From an uncultured Selenomonadales bacterium (GTDB taxonomy: Bacteria; Bacillota; Negativicutes; Selenomonadales; Selenomonadaceae), in NCBI GenBank assembly GCA_937910665.1, contig CALEPR010000080.1, positions 1 to 7,647 of the forward strand: a stretch of DNA of 7,647 nt, given 5' to 3'. The notes beneath the pieces are model-generated. The model ran no database searches, had not been told where the DNA came from, and saw only the letters and a list, made by a program, of their open reading frames with translations. Shown one piece after another: positions 1 to 5,794 of this stretch. Positions within the stretch are counted from its first letter, which is position 1. Each line of letters starts with the position of its first letter. Made by a program: the position numbers and the translations under genes.

Positions 1-2
1 AC

Positions 3-275
3 ATACCACGTAAAGCAAATGGCATTCGCGATTTTGATGAAATATCCTGCAAGTGGTTGGGATTTGTCAAATGCATGAGAGATGCGGGTGTACAAATTGA
101 GGCGTTGATTGAGTATGTAAACTTAATGCAGCATAACGATAATCCAAAACGACGTAAAGAAATTTTGATTGAACAGCGAGAAAAATTAATCAATAAAGTT
201 GTAACTTTGCAGGAAACAATAGAACGCCTTAATTATAAAATAGAAAATTACGATAAAATGTCAATGAAGAAATAA
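3..275 (+). CDS. MerR-family transcriptional regulator, 3' part only
   Basis: The reading frame is open from the window edge to a TAA at 273-275, giving 90 visible residues. The visible part begins IPRKANGIRDF and continues with WLGFVKCMRDAGVQIEALIEYV, which is the typical wing and second helical section of a MerR-type DNA-binding domain. It is followed by a long charged helix (about residues 40-85, with EQREKLINKVVTLQETIERLNYKIENY) that in this family forms the antiparallel coiled-coil dimer interface. The first helix-turn-helix, roughly 30-40 residues, lies upstream of the window. Internal TTG or ATG codons (for example at 57) are not the true start, because homology continues upstream of them. 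No cysteine pattern typical of metal-sensing members is visible at the C-terminus, so the inducer cannot be named. It is related in style to the small AdhR/YhdM-like stress regulators (inference). It ends 118 nt before rpsO, which has its own promoter. Confidence 0.85.
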   Translation: MPRKANGIRDFDEISCKWLGFVKCMRDAGVQIEALIEYVNLMQHNDNPKRRKEILIEQREKLINKVVTLQETIERLNYKIENYDKMSMKK

Positions 276-281
276 AAATAC

Positions 282-310
282 TTGACGCATTAATAATGTT
301 ATGTTAAAAT
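282..310 (+). promoter_or_regulatory. Sigma-A-like promoter of rpsO
   Basis: TTGACG (282-287) and TAAAAT (305-310) are separated by exactly 17 nt, and TGT directly before the -10 box gives an extended -10 (TGn). Each box differs from the consensus at one or two positions. It lies in the gap between the MerR gene and rpsO, and predicts a transcript start near 317 with a leader of about 75 nt. Confidence 0.75.
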
Positions 311-323
311 CTCTCTGTTTAAA

Positions 324-390
324 CCACAACGAGGTTTGTCGTGCTCCAACGTTTACTTTGTTGTAGGAATTGCTAATTGGGAGGAATTTT
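324..390 (+). promoter_or_regulatory. Structured rpsO leader, possible S15 autoregulatory site
   Basis: The leader between the promoter and rpsO can fold in more than one way. ACAAC at 326-330 can pair with GTTGT at 360-364, flanked by CC 324-325 opposite GG 366-367. CAAC at 347-350 can compete for the same GTTG at 360-363. A small stem ACGA (329-332)/TCGT (339-342) is also possible. The ribosome site GGGAGG (379-384) follows directly. S15 is known to repress its own mRNA by binding its leader in several bacteria. The leader position and the alternative pairing fit such a switch, but I did not match a named S15-leader family, so the regulatory role is inference. Confidence 0.35.
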
Positions 391-393
391 TAA

Positions 394-660
394 ATGCTTA
401 CAAAAGAGGCAAAACAGGAGATCATGAAAAAATATGCAGTCCACGAAGGCGATACAGGTTCACCAGAAGTGCAGATTGCAATATTGACGTCACGTATTAA
501 CTATTTGACGGAACACCTCAAAATGCATAAAAAAGACCACCATTCACGTCGTGGACTTTTGAAAATGGTTGGTCAGCGTCGTCGTCTTTTGAGTTATCTC
601 AGCAAAAAGGACATCAATCGTTATCGCGAAATTCTCGCGCAGCTCAATCTTCGCAAATAA
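394..660 (+). CDS. rpsO: 30S ribosomal protein S15
   Basis: This 88-residue protein has the usual length of bacterial S15 and its most conserved stretches: HEGDTGSPEVQIAILTSRI (about residues 17-35), then HLKMHKKDHHSRRGLLKMVG (41-60) and QRRRLLSYL (61-69). S15 is a primary 16S rRNA binding protein that nucleates the platform of the small subunit by binding the three-way junction of helices 20-22, and it also forms bridge B4 to the 50S subunit. The HH-S-RR segment is the known RNA-contact region. GGGAGG at 379-384 supports the ATG at 394. It is transcribed from its own promoter and followed by its own terminator, so it is a single-gene unit here. In many bacteria rpsO is followed by pnp; here a flagellar operon follows instead. 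Confidence 0.97.
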   Translation: MLTKEAKQEIMKKYAVHEGDTGSPEVQIAILTSRINYLTEHLKMHKKDHHSRRGLLKMVGQRRRLLSYLSKKDINRYREILAQLNLRK

Positions 661-672
661 TGCTGGGCGTTG

Positions 673-750
673 GGGGTTAGGGTTTAGGAATTAGTATTTA
701 GGAATTGTTATTCCTAAGTCCTAATTCCTGATTAAACTAATCCCTTTTTT
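673..750 (+). terminator. Long intrinsic terminator after rpsO
   Basis: A long hairpin ends in six T (745-750). The inner stem pairs 686-705 with 710-729 around a 4-nt TGTT loop, with one mismatch and one G-T pair. An outer stem pairs GGGGTTAG (673-680) with CTAATCCC (737-744). The T-run directly after the outer stem makes this a rho-independent terminator. The stem is much longer than usual and is built of TTAGGAATTAG-like units that recur after dnaN, so it may derive from a repeat element. Confidence 0.8.
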
Positions 751-785
751 CATACAAGTCGAAAAAAATTTTAACGCAACAAACT

Positions 786-815
786 TAATTCAAATTGTGG
801 ATTGAACGATATAAT
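786..815 (+). promoter_or_regulatory. Candidate promoter of the flagellar operon
   Basis: TAAT (786-789), a 15-nt spacer and AACGATAT (805-812) resemble the motility sigma factor (FliA/SigD) pattern TAAA-N15-GCCGATAT, with 3 of 4 and 6 of 8 matches. The same stretch contains a perfect TATAAT (810-815) that could serve sigma-A, but no good TTGACA box lies 16-18 nt upstream. It sits about 60 nt before flgG and after the rpsO terminator, where a promoter is needed. Confidence 0.45.
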
Positions 816-874
816 TTTCAAAGAATTTTTGTGACAGGGAAGTCCGATTCAATTTTGAGGAGGATTGATTTTTT

Positions 875-1663
875 ATGATGAGATCACTTTGGTCTGCGGC
901 ATCAGGAATGATTGGGCAGCAAAAAAATATGGACGTTGTGGCGCACAACTTGGCAAACGTGAATACTTACGGAAATAAAAAAGTTCGCGCTGAATTTCAA
1001 GATTTACTTTATCAAACGCTTCGCGACGCAGGCGGAGTTTCAGGAAACGGCACAGAGTATCCTCAAGGTTTGCAAATTGGTTTGGGAACCCGCGTGGCTG
1101 CCACGCACAGAGTTTTCACTCAAGGACCTTTGCAGACTACTGACAATCCGACTGACATCGGTATTCAAGGCGAAGGATTTTTTCAAATTCAGATGCCTGA
1201 TGGGACAACTGCTTATACTCGCGACGGTTCTTTTAAACTTGATTCTCAGCGTCGACTTGTGACCAGTGACGGTTATTTGCTTCAGCCCGGAATTACCATA
1301 AATCAAAATGCGGCGTTGGAAAGTATCGTTATCAGCAGCGACGGACACGTTTCAAATACAGTTAACGGCACACAGACTGAAGTCGGTCAGATAACTATGG
1401 CACGTTTTATAAATCCTGAGGGACTTTATTCTTACGGCAAAAATCTTTTCTTGGAAACGGCTGCGTCGGGTGCGCCTATCGTCAGTAATCCCGGCGAAAA
1501 TGCAATGGGTGTTTTGACGCAGGGAACTTTGGAAATGTCAGGCGTTCAGATTGTCGAAGAAATGGTTAATATGATCGTGGCTCAACGCGCCTATGAATCA
1601 AATTCAAAAGCCATTACAACTTCAGATTCAATGTTGGAAACTGCCAACCAGTTGAAGCGTTAA
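875..1663 (+). CDS. flgG: Flagellar distal rod protein FlgG
   Basis: FlgG forms the distal rod of the flagellar basal body, the part of the drive shaft that passes through the P and L rings. The 262-residue length is typical. The N-terminus MMRSLWSAASGMIGQQ followed by VVAHNLANVNT is the conserved rod/hook signature. YPQGLQIGLGTRVAATHRVFTQG (62-84) and DIGIQGEGFFQI (94-105) are the FlgG-type core, and the C-terminus EEMVNMIVAQRAYESNSKA forms the helical pair with the N-terminus. There is no signal peptide, as expected for a substrate of the flagellar type III export system. GAGGAGG at 857-863 favours the ATG at 875 over the one at 878. The usual NTxGFKK motif reads NTYGNKK here, losing the conserved Phe. 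It is the first gene of the flagellar operon; the paralog flgF is not directly upstream. Confidence 0.96.
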   Translation: MMRSLWSAASGMIGQQKNMDVVAHNLANVNTYGNKKVRAEFQDLLYQTLRDAGGVSGNGTEYPQGLQIGLGTRVAATHRVFTQGPLQTTDNPTDIGIQGEGFFQIQMPDGTTAYTRDGSFKLDSQRRLVTSDGYLLQPGITINQNAALESIVISSDGHVSNTVNGTQTEVGQITMARFINPEGLYSYGKNLFLETAASGAPIVSNPGENAMGVLTQGTLEMSGVQIVEEMVNMIVAQRAYESNSKAITTSDSMLETANQLKR

Positions 1664-1679
1664 TTGCGCTTGAATCGAA

Positions 1680-2393
1680 ATGAAAAAAATATTTTTGCTT
1701 GCCGCATTTATTTTTGCGTTTTGTTTTTCGCCGCAAGTTTTCGCCAACCAAATTGTTCCGGGAAAGCAAATTGAAGTTATGGCGACGAACGAAGTCGAAA
1801 ACATTTTAAAAAATCGCGGAGAGTTTCGGCGGCATGAACTTTTCTTTGCGAATGGAATTTCAGATTTTAATTTGCCTAACGGCGTGATTGACATAAAAAT
1901 AATTTTGCCGTCAAACGCTCTGAATTATTCCGGAGTGACTTCGGGGAGAGCGAGATTTTCTATTAACGGCAAATTTTATCGCGATGTTGTCTTTACTTTG
2001 ACGCTTAAAATTTTTGACACAGTTCTGATAGCAAATCACGACTTAAATGTTGATTCTCCAATTACGGCGAGCGATTTTCGGCTGGAGGAAATCGCGCTTG
2101 ACGGACGTGCGGAATATATCAAAGATATTTCGGAAATTCGCGAACTCGTTCCGCTCAGATATGTTCGCGCAGGTTCGCCGATCGCAAAAAATTATTTTCA
2201 GCAACCTATGGCTGTCAAAAGTCAGCATCCTGTGCGAATACTTTTCCGTTTCAACGGTCTTGAAGTTTCGGCAAAAGGCACCGCGATGAATAATGGAAGA
2301 ATTGGACAGGTTGTGCGAGTAAGAAACGATACGTCGCAAAAAATTTTGTCTGCGAAAGTGATAGATTCTCAAACTGTGGAGGTGATCATATAA
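1680..2393 (+). CDS. flgA: Flagellar P-ring assembly factor FlgA
   Basis: FlgA is a periplasmic chaperone needed for the P-ring protein FlgI to assemble around the rod. The 237-residue protein starts with a signal peptide (KK, hydrophobic stretch 4-18, likely cleavage after FA at residue 22). An SAF-like domain follows at about residues 113-175, with IANHDLNVDSPITASDF, and then the conserved C-terminal beta domain (178-237) with MNNGRIGQVVRVRND and a closing VIDSQTVEVI. The N-terminal part (23-110) is the poorly conserved FlgA region. It begins 16 nt after flgG, with no clear Shine-Dalgarno sequence before its ATG, so translation may depend on coupling to flgG. Its TAA is immediately followed by the flgH ATG. 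Its presence together with flgH and flgI implies an outer membrane. Confidence 0.9.
   Translation: MKKIFLLAAFIFAFCFSPQVFANQIVPGKQIEVMATNEVENILKNRGEFRRHELFFANGISDFNLPNGVIDIKIILPSNALNYSGVTSGRARFSINGKFYRDVVFTLTLKIFDTVLIANHDLNVDSPITASDFRLEEIALDGRAEYIKDISEIRELVPLRYVRAGSPIAKNYFQQPMAVKSQHPVRILFRFNGLEVSAKGTAMNNGRIGQVVRVRNDTSQKILSAKVIDSQTVEVII
2378..2387 (+). promoter_or_regulatory. Very strong ribosome binding site of flgH
   Basis: GGAGGTGATC lies inside the last codons of flgA and complements ten consecutive bases of the usual 16S rRNA 3' end. It stands 6 nt before the flgH ATG. It contrasts with the weak signal before flgA and suggests much higher translation of the ring protein than of its assembly factor. 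Confidence 0.8.
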
Positions 2394-2978
2394 ATGTTGA
2401 AAAAAATTTTTGCAATCATCTTGACCGCAACTTTTTTGGGTGCAACTTTTTCATTCCCTGTCGAAGCCAGATCGCTTTGGACTGATCGCGGTTGGAATAT
2501 GTTTTCCGATAAGAAAGCTCGAAATGTCGGAGATATTTTGACTATTGTCATCAGCGAATCGACAACGCAAACTTCCGCGAAGTCCAGAACAAATTCAAAG
2601 GAAGGCAGCATTGACATAGGCGCGGGCACGGGAATTTTTAGTTTTTTGAAGGCCGTTTCCGCGACCGGCGAAGATAGTTTCTCAGCTACCGGCTCGGCGA
2701 CGGACACGAATAGTTTTAGTGGACAAATTACAGTTACCGTTGTGGAAGTTTTGCCTAACGACAATATGGTCGTCGAAGGAACTCAGTCAATTTGGCAAAA
2801 TCGCGACGAACACAAAATTACGTTGCGCGGAATTATTCGCCGCGACGATGTGACAATGAATAATACTGTTTCCTCCACGCGCGTCGCCGACGCTACAATT
2901 AAGTTTGACGGCAAAGGACCTTTGAACGCAAAACAACGTCAAGGAATTCTGACGCAAATTTTCAATATTCTGTTCTGA
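2394..2978 (+). CDS. flgH: Flagellar L-ring protein FlgH
   Basis: FlgH forms the L ring, the bushing of the rod in the outer membrane. The protein is 194 residues. Family hallmarks are SLW..GWNMFSDKKARNVGDILTIVISE (27-55), the central IWQNRDEHKITLRGIIRRDDV region (about 132-152), and the C-terminal DATIKFDGKGPLN followed by QGILTQIFNILF. A signal peptide occupies residues 1-25 (likely cleavage after VEA). Unlike the classical FlgH lipoprotein, there is no cysteine anywhere, so no lipobox; export would use signal peptidase I and the ring would not be lipid-anchored. It starts directly at the flgA stop codon. The two genes that follow are not flagellar in appearance, while flgI resumes the operon at 3571. 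Confidence 0.95.
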   Translation: MLKKIFAIILTATFLGATFSFPVEARSLWTDRGWNMFSDKKARNVGDILTIVISESTTQTSAKSRTNSKEGSIDIGAGTGIFSFLKAVSATGEDSFSATGSATDTNSFSGQITVTVVEVLPNDNMVVEGTQSIWQNRDEHKITLRGIIRRDDVTMNNTVSSTRVADATIKFDGKGPLNAKQRQGILTQIFNILF

Positions 2979-2987
2979 TGTAAATTT

Positions 2988-3353
2988 ATGTTTGAAAATA
3001 TTGAAAAAGATTTTATCTTGCCAAATACGCTCGGCGCGATGGCGAAAACTTTTTATGTCAAAACTGCAATAGGCTTAAGACAAGACGACTGGTATGTAAA
3101 GCCTGGTTCAAAAGTTACAGGCGTGAAAGTTATTGCGGAAGGTAAAAAAATTCGCGAAGTTAAAAGATTGATTGAAACTTATCATTTGCCGAACGGCGAA
3201 ATTACTAAAGTTGAGGACTGGTATAAAGTTCGCGGTACTGCTGATGTTACAAATGGGATTGAGACTTACAAAAAATCTGAACTTCATTGGTATCAGTGTG
3301 AAAATGTAGGCAAAGTAGATTTCAAAATCAAGCGTTGGGGTGATAAAAGTTGA
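2988..3353 (+). CDS. Unrecognised 121-residue protein inserted between flgH and flgI
   Basis: I do not recognise this protein with confidence. It has no signal peptide or membrane segment. It opens with MFENIEKDFILP, then GAMAKTFYVKTAIG, GSKVTGVKVIAEGKK, a region with EDWYKVRGTADV, and ends ELHWYQCENVGKVDFKIKRW. The paired Trp-containing motifs (DWYKVRG, HWYQ) and the GKVDFKIKRW end recall small C-terminal modules attached to phage or polymorphic toxin proteins. That is recollection only and not tested. The ATG at 2988 has no good ribosome site, so an internal start (the Met of GAMAKT at 3039) or a detached domain remnant is possible. Its TGA overlaps the TTG start of the next gene by four bases, so the two are probably translated together. 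It begins 9 nt after flgH. Confidence 0.6.
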   Translation: MFENIEKDFILPNTLGAMAKTFYVKTAIGLRQDDWYVKPGSKVTGVKVIAEGKKIREVKRLIETYHLPNGEITKVEDWYKVRGTADVTNGIETYKKSELHWYQCENVGKVDFKIKRWGDKS

Positions 3354-3574
3354 AAGTTAAATTTATTGGTGAGCGCAAAATTTCAATTCCAGATTCCTAC
3401 GAAATTTTCTTCGATTTCTTTCCGAACAAAGAATATGAACTTGTAACGATTGAGAAGAATGGCTGGTATCGAATTATTGATGAATCGGGTGAAGATTATT
3501 TGTATCCGCCACAAAAGTTTGAAGTTATTAAAAATGAAATTGAGTTTGACGCGGCAGGAAGTGTTGCTGTATGA
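3350..3574 (+). CDS. Unrecognised 74-residue protein, SH3-like in appearance
   Basis: This small acidic protein has a beta-rich pattern: MKVKFIGERKI, then KEYELVTIEKNGWYRIIDESGEDYLYPPQKFEVI. That pattern is shared with small soluble Firmicute proteins of SH3-like shape often found in accessory regions; I know no assigned function. The start is a TTG at 3350, supported by GGGGTGAT at 3337-3344 and by a four-base TTGA overlap with the stop of the preceding gene. Its TGA overlaps the flgI start by four bases (ATGA at 3571-3574), and the flgI ribosome site (AGGAA, 3556-3560) lies inside it. By hand count 3361-3540 is about 32% G+C, clearly lower than flgH or flgI samples (about 40-57%), which suggests separate origin. 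It could be the partner, for example an immunity-type protein, of the preceding gene (inference). Confidence 0.65.
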   Translation: MKVKFIGERKISIPDSYEIFFDFFPNKEYELVTIEKNGWYRIIDESGEDYLYPPQKFEVIKNEIEFDAAGSVAV

Positions 3575-4695
3575 AAAAAATTTTTACTGCCTTGACTTTG
3601 ATTTGTTGTCTTGCTTTGATGATGCAGACAGTTTTTGCTGAATCTGCAGTCACAAGAATTAAAGATATTGCAAAAGTTCAAGGCGTTCGTAGTAACCAGT
3701 TAATGGGTTACGGCTTGGTTGTCGGCTTGAACGGCACAGGAGATTCGGACGACATTCCGCAAATGATTTCTTCGACTGTTTCAATGCTCCGAAGTTTTGG
3801 AATTACTGTAAGTCAATCTGATTTGGATTCTGATAACGTGGCGGCTGTCATTGTCACGGCAACTTTGCCGCCATTTGTCCGCGAAGGCGACACAATCGAC
3901 GTTACAATCAGTGCGATGGGCAACGCTGAAAGTATTCAAGGCGGAACTTTGTTGCAGACTCCGCTCCGCGCAGCGGACGGCGAAGTTTACGCAGTTGCTC
4001 AAGGTCCGGTTTCGACAGGCGGTTTTATGGCAGGCAACGGCTCAAACAATACTGCACAAAAAAATTATCCGACTGTAGGCACGACCCCTAATGGCGCGAT
4101 TGTTGAAAAAACTGTCGAGGACGATATTGGAAACAAAGGACAAATTTCTTTAAGTTTGAGCAACGCAGATTTCACGACGGCGACGCGAGTTGCAAATGCA
4201 ATAAATTCTGCTTACTATCCGATGCAAATTGCTCGCGCCGCAAATCCCGGCAGAATTGATGTTGTTATCCCGGGAAATTACAGGACAAATGTCGTGGCTT
4301 TTGTCTCGACGATTGAGGCTTTGAATGTCACGCCGGACAATGTTGCAAAAGTTGTCTTTAACGAGCGCACGGGAACTATTGTCATGGGCGGCGAAGTTTC
4401 AGTCGACGAGTGCGCGATAACTCAAGGCGGTCTGTCAATTCGCGTAGCAAGAGATTTCAATGTTTCTCAACCTAATCCTCTGTCGCTCGGCAGGGGCAGG
4501 ACGACCGTTGTGCCTGAAGATTCCACCGAAGTTGAAGAAATGCCTTCAAGCTCAATCGTTCTGCCGCCAACAACAAACGTAAATGATTTAGTCGGCGCAT
4601 TGAACGCAGTGGGAGCAACTCCGCGAGATTGCATTTCAATTTTACAGGCTCTGAAAGCCGCAGGAGCAATTCATGCAGCTTTGGAGATAATTTAG
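3571..4695 (+). CDS. flgI: Flagellar P-ring protein FlgI
   Basis: FlgI builds the P ring around the rod in the periplasmic peptidoglycan layer, helped by FlgA. The 374-residue protein has a signal peptide (residues 1-23, likely cleavage after VFA), then the highly conserved start RIKDIAKVQGVRSNQLMGYGLV and VGLNGTGDSDD (about 29-61). The middle contains ATLPPFVREGDTIDVTISAMGNAESIQGGTLL. The C-terminus shows NDLVGALNAVGATPRDCISILQALKAAGAIHAALEII, the typical FlgI end. Length and all blocks are complete. The start ATG overlaps the stop of the preceding 74-residue gene, and the AGGAA 10 nt upstream lies in that gene. So although that pair looks foreign, flgI now depends on it for its translation context. 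Two Cys (12, 13) lie in the signal peptide and one in each of EVSVDECAI and PRDCIS. Confidence 0.97.
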   Translation: MKKIFTALTLICCLALMMQTVFAESAVTRIKDIAKVQGVRSNQLMGYGLVVGLNGTGDSDDIPQMISSTVSMLRSFGITVSQSDLDSDNVAAVIVTATLPPFVREGDTIDVTISAMGNAESIQGGTLLQTPLRAADGEVYAVAQGPVSTGGFMAGNGSNNTAQKNYPTVGTTPNGAIVEKTVEDDIGNKGQISLSLSNADFTTATRVANAINSAYYPMQIARAANPGRIDVVIPGNYRTNVVAFVSTIEALNVTPDNVAKVVFNERTGTIVMGGEVSVDECAITQGGLSIRVARDFNVSQPNPLSLGRGRTTVVPEDSTEVEEMPSSSIVLPPTTNVNDLVGALNAVGATPRDCISILQALKAAGAIHAALEII

Positions 4696-4755
4696 CATTT
4701 GAAATTGTTTAAGGCGTAAATTGAGCCAATTTTGGGCGAATGACGGGGTGATAAA

Positions 4756-5163
4756 ATGCAAGTCGAAGGAACACTTTTAATTCCGCAGATGAATTCCACA
4801 AACAGCGCGTCGGCAGGAGCGCAAGTTATAAATGACGAAGCAATTTTTCAGTCTGAATTGCAGAACGCAACTCGGCGATTGAATGGCAGCTCAAAAAAAA
4901 CGGGGATAATGACTGCGGAGGATCTCGCGCAGCGCGACAAAGAACTTAAAGACGCAAGCGTTCAAATGGAAGCCTTGCTCTTGAAAATGCTTTACGGCGA
5001 GATGTGGAAAACTGTTCCGAAAGATACATTTTTTGGCGACGACAACGCAATGGACATTTATCGCGATATGTATCACGACGAACTTACCAAACAGATGGCT
5101 ATGGACGGCGGAATCGGTTTGGCAGATTTTATTTACAAGCAGTTGAGTCAGACGCAAAAGTAA
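4756..5163 (+). CDS. flgJ: FlgJ-type rod-binding protein, short form
   Basis: The 135-residue protein matches the N-terminal rod-binding domain of FlgJ. The conserved part is residues 65-133: ASVQMEALLLKMLYGEMW, KTVPKDTFFGDDNAMDIYRD, and MYHDELTKQMAMDGGIGLADF. In enterobacteria a C-terminal glucosaminidase domain follows to open the peptidoglycan; here the protein stops after the first domain, as in many other phyla. The muramidase must come from another gene. The N-terminal 45 residues are polar and probably flexible. GGGGTG at 4745-4750 supports the ATG at 4756. It lies 60 nt after flgI and is the last recognisable flagellar gene of the operon. Export would be by the flagellar type III route, as there is no signal peptide. 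Confidence 0.9.
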   Translation: MQVEGTLLIPQMNSTNSASAGAQVINDEAIFQSELQNATRRLNGSSKKTGIMTAEDLAQRDKELKDASVQMEALLLKMLYGEMWKTVPKDTFFGDDNAMDIYRDMYHDELTKQMAMDGGIGLADFIYKQLSQTQK

Positions 5164-5172
5164 TTTGAGAAA

Positions 5173-5243
5173 CTGTATTCACAGCTTCAGGAAATAGGAT
5201 TTAGTTTTCTCTTAACCCTTATCCTTAGAACTTGTGAATACAG
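5173..5243. repeat. Imperfect inverted repeat between flgJ and the SCIFF gene
   Basis: CTGTATTCACA (5173-5183) is perfectly inverted as TGTGAATACAG (5233-5243). The 49 nt between them are themselves partly self-complementary (AGGAAATAGGATTTAG against CTTAACCCTTATCCT), giving a long hairpin. No T-run follows the stem, so it is not a standard terminator. Its inner part resembles the TAGGA/TCCTA units of the rpsO terminator, so it may belong to the same dispersed repeat type. Confidence 0.6.
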
Positions 5244-5326
5244 GTTCTGAACTTTGCAGGAAAAATTTTTTTCAGCAAGAATATTTGTTTTGAGAAAATT
5301 TTTAAAGTTCAAATGGAGGAATTGAG

Positions 5327-5473
5327 ATGAAACATATTAGAACTGTAAACAAAGCCGGCTTGCATAAAACTTTAAAAACCGGCGGCTGCGGCGAGTGCCA
5401 AGCGTCTTGTCAGTCTGCCTGCAAGACAAGTTGCACTGTCGGTAACCAAGTTTGTGAGCGTCAGAAAAAGTAA
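5327..5473 (+). CDS. scfA: SCIFF ranthipeptide precursor (six cysteines in forty-five residues)
   Basis: A 48-codon gene encodes a peptide starting MKHIRTVNKAGLHKTL and continuing with a core that has cysteines at 21, 24, 28, 32, 36 and 43 in the spacing C-x2-C-x3-C-x3-C-x3-C-x6-C. The core GCGECQASCQSACKTSC followed by TVGNQVCE and the MKHI start match the SCIFF family, which is nearly universal in Clostridia. SCIFF peptides are ribosomally made and modified by a radical SAM/SPASM maturase (ScfB) that links Cys sulfur to Thr carbon. Cys32 and Thr37 here fall at the positions I recall as bridged in the Clostridium thermocellum peptide CteA. GGAGG at 5315-5319 stands 7 nt before the ATG. In clostridia the maturase gene normally follows; here the next gene is an unrelated 91-residue protein 24 nt downstream. 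The biological role of SCIFF is not established. Confidence 0.93.
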   Translation: MKHIRTVNKAGLHKTLKTGGCGECQASCQSACKTSCTVGNQVCERQKK

Positions 5474-5497
5474 CTGAATTTTCGGGAGAGTGAAACG

Positions 5498-5773
5498 ATG
5501 GACAAGGAAAAATTGGTTGCGCTTATCGGCGAAAAAATTGATGCTGCGTTGAAAGCGAATGATACTCCAAAAAAATTTTTTGTAACGGAAAACGGACGCG
5601 GAGTTGTTGACGGCGGAGATCTTTACAACGCAGTTTTGAATGAAGTCCTCAGCGTCATGAAAATTGCGCTGGCGGACATTATTTCCGAAGTCGTTGTGAG
5701 CGGCGGAAAAACTTCTGTCAAAGAAGTCGCCGAAACTGCAATTAACGCAGTGAAAAAATCAGCAAAGAAATAA
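5498..5773 (+). CDS. Unrecognised 91-residue protein downstream of the SCIFF gene
   Basis: I do not recognise this protein. It is mostly helical in appearance: MDKEKLVALIGEKIDAALKAN, a short central turn TENGRGVVDGGDLYNAV, then a hydrophobic helix NEVLSVMKIALADIISEVVV and a lysine-rich end INAVKKSAKK. There is no signal peptide, cysteine or clear membrane span, so it is probably cytoplasmic. GGGAG at 5484-5488 supports the ATG at 5498. It starts 24 nt after scfA and ends 22 nt before a good terminator, so the two genes form the last part of one transcript. That linkage makes it a candidate partner of the peptide, but nothing in its sequence shows a leader-binding or radical SAM domain. Confidence 0.75.
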   Translation: MDKEKLVALIGEKIDAALKANDTPKKFFVTENGRGVVDGGDLYNAVLNEVLSVMKIALADIISEVVVSGGKTSVKEVAETAINAVKKSAKK

Positions 5774-5794
5774 TTTTCTCAGTCAACGCAAATG

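Noticed and set aside
57..275. A separate 72-residue gene starting with TTG at 57
   Set aside because: The MerR-type homology continues in frame upstream to the window edge, so this is the end of a longer gene.
1040..1348. Minus-strand open frame inside flgG, and similar antisense frames inside flgA, flgH, flgI, flgJ and dnaN
   Set aside because: They lie opposite well-supported genes, have no ribosome sites of note and no recognisable protein features.
5251..5280. Terminator-like hairpin CTTTGCAGG...TTTCAGCAAG after flgJ
   Set aside because: The T-run is inside the stem and not after it, and the stem has a bulge and a mismatch.
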